Made by a program: the position numbers and the translations under genes. From a virus: a DNA stretch of 22,749 nucleotides. Within the stretch, counting starts at the first letter, position 1. Each line of letters starts with the position of its first letter. This document shows, piece by piece, positions 8,769-15,324 of this stretch. Under the pieces are notes generated by a model. That model had not been told where the DNA came from, did no database searches, and saw only the letters and a list, made by a program, of their open reading frames with translations. Location of the stretch: the IMG/VR virus record IMGVR_UViG_3300035681_000133, positions 1 to 22,749 of that record; one strand, written 5' to 3'.

Positions 8769-9127
8769 TGTATTTTGTTTGTTATCGTGTCAAAACTGGC
8801 TTCTTCTTCAAATTTAAGGTTTTGCCATTTAAGTCCAATTTCATAGGCTTTTGCCTTTTCCTCAGCGGTAGGAATTACAATTGGTTTGCCGTCAATTAAA
8901 GGAATTTTCCAGTACTTTTCAGGCTTTCTAATAATGTCTGCTTTTCTAGTAACGTTGACATTGGCTAGTTGTACCCAAATTGCTCTAAATAAATTCTCTT
9001 CTTTGCTTTGCCTCATTTGGTAACCGTATGCAATGGATTGATACTCGGCAAAAGACATAAAATAAAAGGAGTCAGGTGCAATACCTAACTCCCCAATGGC
9101 GTAATGGCAAACGTCTTTAAATGTTAT
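8765..9127 (-). CDS. Tail assembly chaperone, T-like part made by -1 frameshift
   Basis: This is the downstream half of a G/GT-type chaperone pair. The frame is open back to the A10 run at 9127-9136, and translation from there begins ITFKDVCHYAIGELGIAPDS before an in-frame ATG at 9058. That upstream part reads as genuine protein and fits the start of T domains (a short helix, then GxxPxxFxxM). The rest has a typical T-like segment (MSFAEYQSIAYGYQMRQ). A -1 slip from the 122-aa G-like gene would give a fusion of about 242 aa. The ATG at 9058 has no convincing ribosome site and may not be used. In siphophages the fusion binds the tape measure and recruits tube subunits. The frame ends in an ATGA overlap with the tape measure. 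Confidence 0.75.
   Translation of the reverse strand: MTFKDVCHYAIGELGIAPDSFYFMSFAEYQSIAYGYQMRQSKEENLFRAIWVQLANVNVTRKADIIRKPEKYWKIPLIDGKPIVIPTAEEKAKAYEIGLKWQNLKFEEEASFDTITNKIQ
9059..9092 (-). promoter_or_regulatory. Hairpin plus T-rich tract inside the chaperone fusion
   Basis: On the minus strand GGAGTTAGGT and ACCTGACTCC pair over 10 bp (one T-G wobble) around the loop ATTGC, followed by TTTTATTTT and then the ATG at 9058. It lies 34 bases downstream of the slippery A run, farther than the usual 5-9 bases for a frameshift-stimulating stem. Its form resembles an intrinsic terminator or attenuator. Function is inferred. Confidence 0.45.
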
Positions 9128-9492
9128 TTTTTTTTTGACTCGCCAGCTTCAGCGCTTGGGTAATCAATTTTAGTAATTGAGCTGATACCTTGCATAATTA
9201 CTTTTACGACATTACCAACCTCGTCCGCTGGATTAGAGTCTACCCAGTCAATTATATCAATTTCATTTAAAGTAAATTGTTTGTCGTTGTAAAGCGCATC
9301 GACATAAAGAGCCGCGTAAATAAACTTAGCAATTGATTTAATTTGACCAACTCCTGGCTTTGTTAAAGCCGTAATTGTTTCTTGGACGTCATAGCCAAGG
9401 CCCTCGCTAAAATGCAACAAAGCACCCATCCCAAATTTAACAGGATAGGTGCCGCCATTAATTGTGATTATTGTTCTGCCTGAATGATTCAT
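9124..9492 (-). CDS. Tail assembly chaperone, G-like protein
   Basis: A 122-aa protein sitting between the tail tube and tape measure genes, where G-type chaperones occur. It starts MNHSGRTIITINGGTYPVKF, a beta-hairpin opening common in this family, and continues with helices (MGALLHFSEGLGYD, IAKFIYAALYVDALY). It ends in SKKK at an A10 run immediately before the TAA stop. The chaperone coats the tape measure during tail assembly and is absent from the finished virion. The A10 tract allows a -1 slip into the next frame, giving the longer GT form in small amounts. Family assignment rests on position, size and the frameshift arrangement more than on strong motifs. Confidence 0.75.
   Translation of the reverse strand: MNHSGRTIITINGGTYPVKFGMGALLHFSEGLGYDVQETITALTKPGVGQIKSIAKFIYAALYVDALYNDKQFTLNEIDIIDWVDSNPADEVGNVVKVIMQGISSITKIDYPSAEAGESKKK
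9127..9136 (-). other. Slippery A10 site for -1 programmed frameshift
   Basis: Ten consecutive A on the minus strand are read TCA AAA AAA AAA TAA in the G frame. They contain the A-AAA-AAA heptamer. A -1 slip gives AAA ATA ACA TTT AAA GAC and continues through the downstream frame for 120 codons. The direction (-1) and the location at the very end of the first chaperone gene match the conserved tail-chaperone frameshift of long-tailed phages. Confidence 0.75.
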
Positions 9493-9511
9493 AGGCGAAA
9501 TATAATACTAA

Positions 9512-9934
9512 TTAAGTAGATGCTGGTACTACGGTTGCTTTTAGTAATGGACCTTTTCCAGTAAATTCTACAGAATAAGTTACCGCGGCCTCCATTTCAG
9601 CTGAAACGCTGATTGATGCAACGCTAGCGTTTCCGTAAAATACAAGGTCTCCAGTTACGTTGGTGGTAAACTTTAACGCCACAACAGTACGACCGCTCAA
9701 AAGCGTATAAATGTCGCCTACGTTGTTTGTGTCGTCAAATGCAACCAATCCGTCAGTTGAAACGGACCAATCACGCAATCCAGCGATATGGTCGGCCCAT
9801 CCGCCATCGTCTTTGCAAGTTGCATCCGCAAGGTCAACGTTTACGGATAATTCTGAAGAGGTTGCGCATCCAATCATAACGTTGTCTAGGTAAACGTTTA
9901 AAAGGGTGCCATTAAATTTGCCAGCAGTTGCCAT
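9512..9934 (-). CDS. Major tail tube protein (copy 2)
   Basis: A 140-aa protein of the TP901-1/major tail protein type, which stacks as rings to form the tail tube. Evidence is its beta-rich content, its position just before the chaperones and tape measure, the internal motif WADHIAGLRDWSVSTDGL, and a C-terminal strand ending TGKGPL that is typical of these tube proteins. It is paralogous to the gene just upstream. This copy has the shorter, canonical length and is closest to the chaperone genes, so it is the better candidate for the main tube subunit. The 70-bp gap upstream is A/T-rich and carries no clear promoter or terminator. Confidence 0.82.
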   Translation of the reverse strand: MATAGKFNGTLLNVYLDNVMIGCATSSELSVNVDLADATCKDDGGWADHIAGLRDWSVSTDGLVAFDDTNNVGDIYTLLSGRTVVALKFTTNVTGDLVFYGNASVASISVSAEMEAAVTYSVEFTGKGPLLKATVVPAST

Positions 9935-10004
9935 ATTTTTGTTAGTTTAATTCTAATTTTTTTTAAAAATAAAAGGACTTTGAATAATTGCAAAACAATA
10001 AATT

Positions 10005-10469
10005 TTAAGTGTAGACCAAAAAGTTGCCGTCTTGATCTATTATTATTTCAAATAATTCGTCAATAATAAACCGCTCCGCTGGTAATATTGTAGGGTAAAG
10101 TCCGCCAACACCTTTAAAGTTTGCCGAAATTGTTGCAACATTTTCCATAGGTGCCGATTGGCTTAATGATTCAATCATTGCCAAACCGATAAAGGTTAAA
10201 TTGTCCTCTTGACCAGCTGACAAATAAATGCGCTCGCGGTTAACATAAGCGTTAAATAAATCGCCAAAAGAAAAGCCGTCTTGAATGTAAAGGGATTCGC
10301 TAGATAAGGACCAGGAGGCCAAGCGCGAAATATGGTCCGCAAAAAACCCCGACTCATTACTTGTTTTATCAAGTTGTCCCATTTCAGCGGACAACTCGTA
10401 ACTGGTTGACTTGGCAACTTGATTCAGCCCAACCGTTACAAATAAAGCGGAGCCATTTACCTTAGCCAT
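10005..10469 (-). CDS. Second tail tube-like protein (paralogue)
   Basis: A 154-aa protein clearly related to the following tube protein: FADHISRLASWSLSSESL here corresponds to WADHIAGLRDWSVSTDGL there, and ANFKGVGGL corresponds to EFTGKGPL near the end. It carries about 25 extra C-terminal residues (FIIDELFEIIIDQDGNFLVY). The ATG overlaps the stop of the tail terminator gene by eight bases (ATGGCTAA), so translation is probably coupled. It may be a minor or alternating tube subunit, or form the first ring below the terminator. Which copy dominates in the virion cannot be read from the sequence. Confidence 0.78.
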   Translation of the reverse strand: MAKVNGSALFVTVGLNQVAKSTSYELSAEMGQLDKTSNESGFFADHISRLASWSLSSESLYIQDGFSFGDLFNAYVNRERIYLSAGQEDNLTFIGLAMIESLSQSAPMENVATISANFKGVGGLYPTILPAERFIIDELFEIIIDQDGNFLVYT

Positions 10470-10887
10470 TTATCCAGTTCTCAATTGTCATTATTTCACG
10501 ATGCACAATGTTTGTGTCCGTAATGCTTGAAAGGCTAGTTTGTTGTATAAGCTTTGCCGTTACAATTTTGCCAACCTGAAGCGCCAAATAATTTTCAGGA
10601 TAAAGACAAACGATTTGTAAAATAGAGTCGGCGATCAGATCAGCGTCAATGCGTCCGTATGGCGCAATCCCAGCCGTTACAACGTCCAAAGTTATTGTTG
10701 TAATGTAATTATATTCCTGGTTGTCTTTGTCGTCTTCTTGCGTTTGATTTCCTATAAGAATGTAAGGAAAAACCGCGCTGTCAGGAGCAAAAGTATCGTA
10801 ACAAGGGACAAGCGCACCCTTATAAGTAATGGTATTATTTAACGCAGTCCAATAAGCTTTGCGAATAAATGGCTTAATATTTCTCAT
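10462..10887 (-). CDS. Tail terminator / tail completion protein
   Basis: A 141-aa protein in the usual place of the tail terminator, between the gp10-like and tube genes. It has the composition and layout of the DUF3168/gpU-like group: an N-terminal helix with W13, a strand with YILIGNQTQEDDK, a strand with TTITLDVVT, then a helix (DADLIADSILQIV) and a last strand pair ending in ENWING. Terminators cap the tube and dock it to the head. It overlaps the upstream gene by four bases and the downstream tube gene by eight. The family is inferred from layout and position; the motif signal is moderate. Confidence 0.7.
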   Translation of the reverse strand: MRNIKPFIRKAYWTALNNTITYKGALVPCYDTFAPDSAVFPYILIGNQTQEDDKDNQEYNYITTITLDVVTAGIAPYGRIDADLIADSILQIVCLYPENYLALQVGKIVTAKLIQQTSLSSITDTNIVHREIMTIENWING

Positions 10888-11327
10888 TTCTCAAATAATT
10901 TTTTTAACGTGCGCTCAATGTTTTTTGGCAATTCCGTCCGTTGTTTGAAAACCTCGGGATAAAAAAACGGTCTTGCTGGTAAGTTTACTTCCTTTATTCC
11001 GTCGCCTTTAAATTGTGCCGCGAAATCGCTTAACTCGCTTGGGACCTTTACCCTGGTGCCAGTTCCAAACTCAACGTAAGCCGCGTAATTAGCGCCAACC
11101 TCCACGCCTCCAGTCACTTCGTTTTTACTTACTTTAATTGGCGTTGATTGAATGCTATTTTTTAGCGCGCCAGTATCAACGGCAACCTTATTTGCCGCGT
11201 GGTTTTCAATTGCCAAAATTGAATCTTCAACCTCTGCCCGTACATAGTCGGAAACATCGCCCTCTAAGTCTTTTAAATACTTATAAAAGGCGTTCAGGCT
11301 TTGCTTGTTAAATTCAATACTTAGCAT
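10884..11327 (-). CDS. HK97 gp10-like head-tail joining protein
   Basis: A protein of the HK97 gp10 family, an early tail/neck component. The signature is clear: VAVDTGALKNSI, then GANYAAYVEFGTG and ARPFFYPEV near the C terminus. I chose the ATG at 11327 (147 aa, starting MLSIEFNKQS) because it follows the previous stop codon by one base (TAAAATG). A start at 11348 would add seven residues and overlap the adaptor gene by 20 bases. The C terminus is a Lys-rich helix. Together with the adaptor and tail terminator it forms the head-tail junction. Confidence 0.85.
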   Translation of the reverse strand: MLSIEFNKQSLNAFYKYLKDLEGDVSDYVRAEVEDSILAIENHAANKVAVDTGALKNSIQSTPIKVSKNEVTGGVEVGANYAAYVEFGTGTRVKVPSELSDFAAQFKGDGIKEVNLPARPFFYPEVFKQRTELPKNIERTLKKLFEK

Positions 11328-11328
11328 T

Positions 11329-11670
11329 TTAGTCTCTTTGTATTGCAATAAATTTAAGCATTCGTTCGTATTCGTTCACGTCAATTATTTCGCTAATTAT
11401 AAGCGTTTTCCCAGCGTAATTAATGTGCATTGACTTGGTAATTGTAACCAAGGGATTGTCTCTAATTATAACCTCCCATTGGTTTTTGATAACCATTTGG
11501 TCCTCGCTATTTTGACGCGATCCACTAAGATTAGTAAGCTTTGCCCAACAAGTGTAGGTAAGTGTTGGCTGAGAATAAAAACCGCCGTAACCATCGCCAA
11601 AAAGGCTTGGATTGTAAAACGAAATGCGCTCACGCAAATCGCCAGCTTTAAGCTCGTTGTTAGTTCTCAC
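11329..11670 (-). CDS. Phage head-tail adaptor (head closure) protein
   Basis: A 113-aa member of the head-tail joining family (SPP1 gp16 type) that closes the connector after packaging. Family marks are LRERISFYNP at residues ~12-21, DGYGGF near 26, a strand with CWAKLTNLSG, then INYAGKTLIISEIIDVNEYERML towards the end, matching the usual ...GKxYxIxxI...exxR.l.l pattern. It overlaps the upstream connector gene by four bases and ends one base before the start of the gp10-like gene, so the neck genes form one tightly coupled unit. Confidence 0.82.
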   Translation of the reverse strand: MRTNNELKAGDLRERISFYNPSLFGDGYGGFYSQPTLTYTCWAKLTNLSGSRQNSEDQMVIKNQWEVIIRDNPLVTITKSMHINYAGKTLIISEIIDVNEYERMLKFIAIQRD

Positions 11671-12260
11671 GCGCCAAACCAGTTATAAGTCTTATAAGGC
11701 ATCAACAAGGCTTTAACTCCCAAAGGAAATTCCGCCACAATTGTTCCAACAATTACGTCCTCGCGACGTTCGTAAAGTGTATTTACCAACATTTTAATGG
11801 CAAGCTTAATGTCCTCGGGAACCGTTGTAAATCCAGCAACATAAACCATTTTAAACTTATAGGATTGTGCGCCTCCTATAATGTTAATCTTTGGAAACAA
11901 TCCCACGTTTAACTGGTAATTTAAAGCCGTCTCAGCATTGTTTTGATCTAGCGTTACAACCTTAGTAACATCCCCAGCAGCAACCAAGGGACCATAAGGG
12001 ATTTGCCATTGGTATGGAAATCCAAACGATTCAATTGTAACTGTCTTGCGAATAATTGCCTTACCCATGTACGACTCGCAATGTAGGCGCGCAACTTTTA
12101 TTAGGCTAGTAATTAAGGTGTCTTCTGTACTTCCGTCGATTCTAGCGTATTCTTTTGCCTCTGCCAATGTAATTGGCTCGGTAACTGGCGCCACGTCTGC
12201 AAACTGGATAGAATATCCTGTAAAGGACGAATTGTTGGGACTATATAATAAATCACTCAT
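11667..12260 (-). CDS. Head-tail connector protein (HK97 gp6-like)
   Basis: A connector ring protein that docks under the portal. Near the N terminus is the family signature PITLAEAKEYARIDG followed by EDTLITSLIKVARLHCESYMG, and the C-terminal part has the helix IKLAIKMLVNTLYERRED. I use the ATG at 12260 (197 aa), which overlaps the stop of the glycosyltransferase gene by eight bases (ATGAGTGA). An upstream ATG at 12284 would add eight residues within the glycosyltransferase gene. It begins the neck gene block that continues through adaptor, gp10-like and terminator. Confidence 0.83.
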   Translation of the reverse strand: MSDLLYSPNNSSFTGYSIQFADVAPVTEPITLAEAKEYARIDGSTEDTLITSLIKVARLHCESYMGKAIIRKTVTIESFGFPYQWQIPYGPLVAAGDVTKVVTLDQNNAETALNYQLNVGLFPKINIIGGAQSYKFKMVYVAGFTTVPEDIKLAIKMLVNTLYERREDVIVGTIVAEFPLGVKALLMPYKTYNWFGA

Positions 12261-13239
12261 TGTATGGTTTCTTTGCTTTGTCAACGATAAAATTAAAGAA
12301 TCTTTCTAGTTCTTGGTCCTGGTATTTAAGGCGCTCCTCTGCAAGGTTGCGCATTATGTTTTGGTGAAAGTCGTATAAAATCTCGTCGCTCATCAACTCC
12401 TCAATCTTTGCCGCCATTCCGTCTAAGTCGTCACGATCAAAGTAAAGACCAGCGGCGCCAAGACATTCCTTTAGGCCGTCCGTAGGCGTGCATATTACTG
12501 GGAGCCGATTAATTGCAGCCTCCAAACCAACGCGCCCATAAGACTCATAAAACGAGGGCACAAGCATAATGTTTGTTTTGCCGTAGATTAAATGGACGTC
12601 AGGCGTTTGCGCGACATACTTTAAATTTTTTAAGGTGTCGTCCATAATTTGCTCGCCATAGCTGCCAAGCACGCCAAGAAATTTTCGCTTTGGTAATCGC
12701 TTGGCCAGTTCAATTAATATTTGTCCGCCTTTGTTTTCGTTGCAGTTTATAAGGGTAATGTATTGCCCATGTTTGCGGTTGTACTTTACATCTTCAGGGA
12801 AAATTGGCGGCTTGCAAACAATCGACGCGTTTGGATAAGGCCCGTTTTGTACGTTCTTTTCGTTTGCCTTATTGTTGTAAACAACGTGAATGTTTTGCGC
12901 TTTAAACCTTACGTTTCTATAATCTGAATCGTTATGGCTTAAAAAAATCAATTGCTTTTTAAATTGTCTTGACCAATTAATTGCAACGCCTGTATTGTCT
13001 AAGTGCGTAAATATTACGCTTGCATTTTGTAAGGCTAAAAAAAAGTCGTTTGAATAGTAACCAGTTATAAACTTTATAAATGCAAATTTTTCGCCGTCGG
13101 GATAAATTTGGCCCTCGGGTAAAATCACTTCAATATTGCATCCCTTCTCGTGAAAATATTTGGCGTAATGCTGAACGGTCCACTCTGCACCTGAGTTATG
13201 AGTGCCAGCCCAAGCGTGTACAAAAAAAACGATATTCAT
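12253..13239 (-). CDS. GT4-type glycosyltransferase in the head gene cluster
   Basis: A 328-aa GT-B fold retaining glycosyltransferase (group 1/GT4-like). The N-terminal Rossmann half begins MNIVFFVHAW and has the usual Gly-rich start (SGAEWTVQHYAKYFHEKG). The C-terminal half has NENKGG (167-172), the donor-site E232-x7-E240 pair in SFYESYGRVGLEAA, and LPVICTPTDGLKE. It transfers sugar from a nucleotide donor; the acceptor is unknown. The gene lies between the capsid protein and the connector, directly after a strong terminator, and overlaps the connector gene. Enzymes placed this way may glycosylate virion proteins or alter host surface glycans. Length is slightly below the ~370-400 aa common for the family. 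Confidence 0.85.
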   Translation of the reverse strand: MNIVFFVHAWAGTHNSGAEWTVQHYAKYFHEKGCNIEVILPEGQIYPDGEKFAFIKFITGYYSNDFFLALQNASVIFTHLDNTGVAINWSRQFKKQLIFLSHNDSDYRNVRFKAQNIHVVYNNKANEKNVQNGPYPNASIVCKPPIFPEDVKYNRKHGQYITLINCNENKGGQILIELAKRLPKRKFLGVLGSYGEQIMDDTLKNLKYVAQTPDVHLIYGKTNIMLVPSFYESYGRVGLEAAINRLPVICTPTDGLKECLGAAGLYFDRDDLDGMAAKIEELMSDEILYDFHQNIMRNLAEERLKYQDQELERFFNFIVDKAKKPYNE

Positions 13240-13286
13240 GTTTTTTAGTTTTGATTTCGTTTAAAGGTATTGATTTATAGATAAAT

Positions 13287-13318
13287 AAAAAAAGGCCGCC
13301 AATATTTGGCGACCCTTT
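13287..13318 (-). terminator. Intrinsic terminator after the capsid gene
   Basis: On the minus strand GGTCGCCAA and TTGGCGGCC pair over 9 bp (one T-G wobble) around the loop ATA, followed by seven T. It starts about 20 bases after the capsid stop codon and lies before the glycosyltransferase gene. It would trim transcripts after the capsid gene and favour high capsid expression with lower expression of the enzyme and neck genes. Confidence 0.85.
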
Positions 13319-13339
13319 TATAAACAAACACCTATTTAC

Positions 13340-14542
13340 TTAAACTGCGGAACCGTTAGCCAAAGCGGCTGCAAATGTTCCGTAAACGATAGATTGAGTG
13401 GTGTAAACTGCAAGCGCAATTCTTTCCTCAACTCGAACAGTCACAAAGTTCTTGGTCACGTTGTCCGCGTCTTGCTCGAAAAACTCAAGAGTTACGCCCT
13501 GACGAACGAACAATTGGGAACCAAGTGCAAAGTCACCAACAAAGAAGTCGCCAGCAACAACGCCATTAATTGCGTAAACTGGAACGCCCATGATAAACAT
13601 TTGACCAGCTGACATTGTAACGTAAGAAGGCAAAATGTAAGCTCCAGCATTTTCCTTAGTAGATACTAGGCTAAGGTAGTCGGATGGGTTAATCATGATT
13701 GCATTTGGCGCGTATTCGTTCTTAGTAGTTTGAACTACCGCAGCAGCCAAAACGTCGAATCTGTTGATTAAAGTGCCGAATTTAACAGTTGTCCAAGCCG
13801 ATCCGTCGGTTGCAAAACCGTTCAAGTTTTGACCTGTTCCGCTTCCGTACAAAAGTTGAGTATCTTCAACGTTTAACAATTTGCTAGGCGCACGGCTAGA
13901 AAGGTAAGCAATCAAGCCTGGAGTATCGTCCAACATTTCTTTTGTCAATCGCATGAAAGTAGGGATTGTACGGATTGAACGATCTACCGCGGTCAAATCG
14001 AAATCGGATTGCGGTTTTGCGGAACCTTGCGCGGTTGGAGCCGCTGCGTTGTCGTAAGCTGACTCGCGTACGAAACGAATAAGGTTAGAGCTAGTCTGTC
14101 CAACTGGCAACAACTGGCGAACGTTTACTTTTCTGTTTGGAGTAAACTTTAGATCAGGAACGCGGTCCGCTGGGATAACCTCGCCAGTATAAGCGTTTCC
14201 AACTGTCATGTCGGAGCCCTTTAATTCAAGGTCCAACTTTACTTTATTAGCGTTTCCGCTTTTGTAGTTTCCGAATGCATCAGAGTTAAACGCTTTCTCT
14301 AATTCGCTAGAAAAAGAATAACTTTTTGCAGACTTAGAAAAACTAGCCTGGGTGCGTGCATCTACGCCGTCAAGTTGAGCCTGTAGGGCGTCAGCTTTTT
14401 CGTTTAACTTAGCGGTCTCAGCAGAAAGGTTTTTTCTGAATTCTTCGCCAGCTTCTTTCATAGCCTTTACGTCGGAAATCAACGCCTCGTTGCCTTCCAA
14501 TTTCGCAAGTACTGAATCTAATTGTGATTTAATTGCTTCCAT
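13340..14542 (-). CDS. Major capsid protein (HK97 fold)
   Basis: A 400-aa HK97-type major capsid protein. Residues 1-65 are a charged coiled coil (LDSVLAKLEGNEALISDVKA, LNEKADALQAQLDG), the delta domain that acts as built-in scaffold and is removed by the protease; no separate scaffold gene is visible. The rest follows the family layout: N-arm and E-loop region around 90-170 (TGEVIPADRVPDLKF, RQLLPVGQTSSNLIRFVRES), the A-domain approach (PTFMRLTKEMLDDTPGLIAYL), and the C-terminal part MGVPVYAINGVVAGDFFVGD to VRVEERIALAVYTTQSIVYG. It starts six bases after the protease stop, with an AAAACAAA leader, and is followed by a strong terminator. Confidence 0.93.
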   Translation of the reverse strand: MEAIKSQLDSVLAKLEGNEALISDVKAMKEAGEEFRKNLSAETAKLNEKADALQAQLDGVDARTQASFSKSAKSYSFSSELEKAFNSDAFGNYKSGNANKVKLDLELKGSDMTVGNAYTGEVIPADRVPDLKFTPNRKVNVRQLLPVGQTSSNLIRFVRESAYDNAAAPTAQGSAKPQSDFDLTAVDRSIRTIPTFMRLTKEMLDDTPGLIAYLSSRAPSKLLNVEDTQLLYGSGTGQNLNGFATDGSAWTTVKFGTLINRFDVLAAAVVQTTKNEYAPNAIMINPSDYLSLVSTKENAGAYILPSYVTMSAGQMFIMGVPVYAINGVVAGDFFVGDFALGSQLFVRQGVTLEFFEQDADNVTKNFVTVRVEERIALAVYTTQSIVYGTFAAALANGSAV

Positions 14543-14548
14543 TTTGTT

Positions 14549-15262
14549 TTAGATAAATTTTTTAAGTTTCGGTATATATTCAAATTCCAAGGCTATTGCT
14601 AAGCTCGGGTCTTGCTCGATTACGAATTGAGTTGCCTCGGATTCCACGATTAAAACTGATTTTAATTGCAAGTCCTTTAAATGTTCTTCGATTTGTTTTA
14701 AACAAATTTCAAGTTGTAACATTGTTTCGTCGGTAACGTCTCCTTTTCTTAAAATGTTGCCAAACTTAACAATCATTTCCTCGCTCTTTGGTAAATCCCA
14801 GCCTTTCATTGATTCAATTGGCGTGCTTGGATTGGCTCCCCAGGTAACAGTTGATCCCTCCCAAAGTTTAATCTCTCTTATTTCTCGATAACCGCTTTTA
14901 TTGTCGCTCTTTACAATTTCAAACCCTACGGAATGCTCATTAAAAACGCCCTCTTTGTAAAGCTTTATTACGTCTTTGCCGTAGCTGGTTTCGGTAATCT
15001 TTGAAGTAAAACGCAAGCCTTTAGCGTCCTCCATTAACTCCATAGGCTTTGCCAATGGCATTAAAGGATTGTGCTGGAGCAAGTGCATGATTCGATTGCG
15101 GCCTTGCGGTCCGTTTTCGGCAACTGTCTTTTTGTAAGCGCCTGAAACGATAACGTCGCCGTCGGAATCAATATTGTTAAACGCGGAAAAATATCCCGTT
15201 ACGATTCCTTTAACGTCGTCGACGTCTTCAATTATCCCCTCGCTTAAATTCTTGTAAATCAT
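14549..15262 (-). CDS. HK97-family prohead protease
   Basis: A 237-aa serine protease that trims the capsid delta domain during maturation and then degrades. Family marks: the N-terminal strand GIVTGYFSAFNNIDSDGD, the H64 region (MHLLQHNPLMPLAKP), S111 in the NEHSVGF motif, and E136 in IKLWEGSTVTWGANP. H64, S111 and probably E136 form the catalytic set. The C-terminal ~80 residues are variable and include an unusual acidic and hydrophobic end. The gene directly precedes its substrate, the capsid protein. Its start is preceded by a 17-base sequence also found before the portal gene. Confidence 0.92.
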   Translation of the reverse strand: MIYKNLSEGIIEDVDDVKGIVTGYFSAFNNIDSDGDVIVSGAYKKTVAENGPQGRNRIMHLLQHNPLMPLAKPMELMEDAKGLRFTSKITETSYGKDVIKLYKEGVFNEHSVGFEIVKSDNKSGYREIREIKLWEGSTVTWGANPSTPIESMKGWDLPKSEEMIVKFGNILRKGDVTDETMLQLEICLKQIEEHLKDLQLKSVLIVESEATQFVIEQDPSLAIALEFEYIPKLKKFI

Positions 15263-15267
15263 TGCGT

Positions 15268-15284
15268 CTTTTTTTGTAAAAATA
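15268..15284 (-). promoter_or_regulatory. 17-base leader repeat before the protease gene
   Basis: The minus-strand sequence TATTTTTACAAAAAAAG ends five bases before the protease ATG. An identical copy precedes the portal gene. TATTTTTA is one base from the Bacteroidota -7 consensus TAnnTTTG, and a TTTG lies 19 bases upstream of it, so it may be a promoter. The A run may instead serve as an A-rich translation start region. I cannot choose between these. Confidence 0.4.
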
Positions 15285-15291
15285 AAAAGGT

Positions 15292-15324
15292 TAAAAAAAA
15301 ATGCAAACCAATAAATTATTGGTT
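15292..15324 (-). terminator. Weak terminator-like hairpin at the end of the GT25 gene
   Basis: On the minus strand AACCAATAA and TTATTGGTT form a perfect 9-bp, A/T-rich stem around a single central base (so the inner pairs open to form the loop). After four bases (TGCA) comes a run of nine T. The stem includes the GT25 stop codon. The low-GC stem and the gap before the T run make it a weak or leaky terminator at best. Confidence 0.4.

Noticed and set aside
9124-9136. Sequencing error in a homopolymer as the cause of the split chaperone
   Set aside because: A miscounted A run could split a gene, but two-frame organisation at this exact spot is the rule in long-tailed phages, so a frameshift site is the simpler reading. 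Raw reads would settle the run length.
9935-10004. Promoter or terminator between the two tube genes
   Set aside because: The 70-bp gap is A/T-rich with T and A runs, but I find neither a consensus -7/-33 pair nor a stable stem.
13240-13286. Promoter for the GT4 gene (TACCTTTA at 13262-13269)
   Set aside because: It misses the last base of the -7 consensus and has no TTG at the needed spacing, so it is not separable from chance in A/T-rich DNA.
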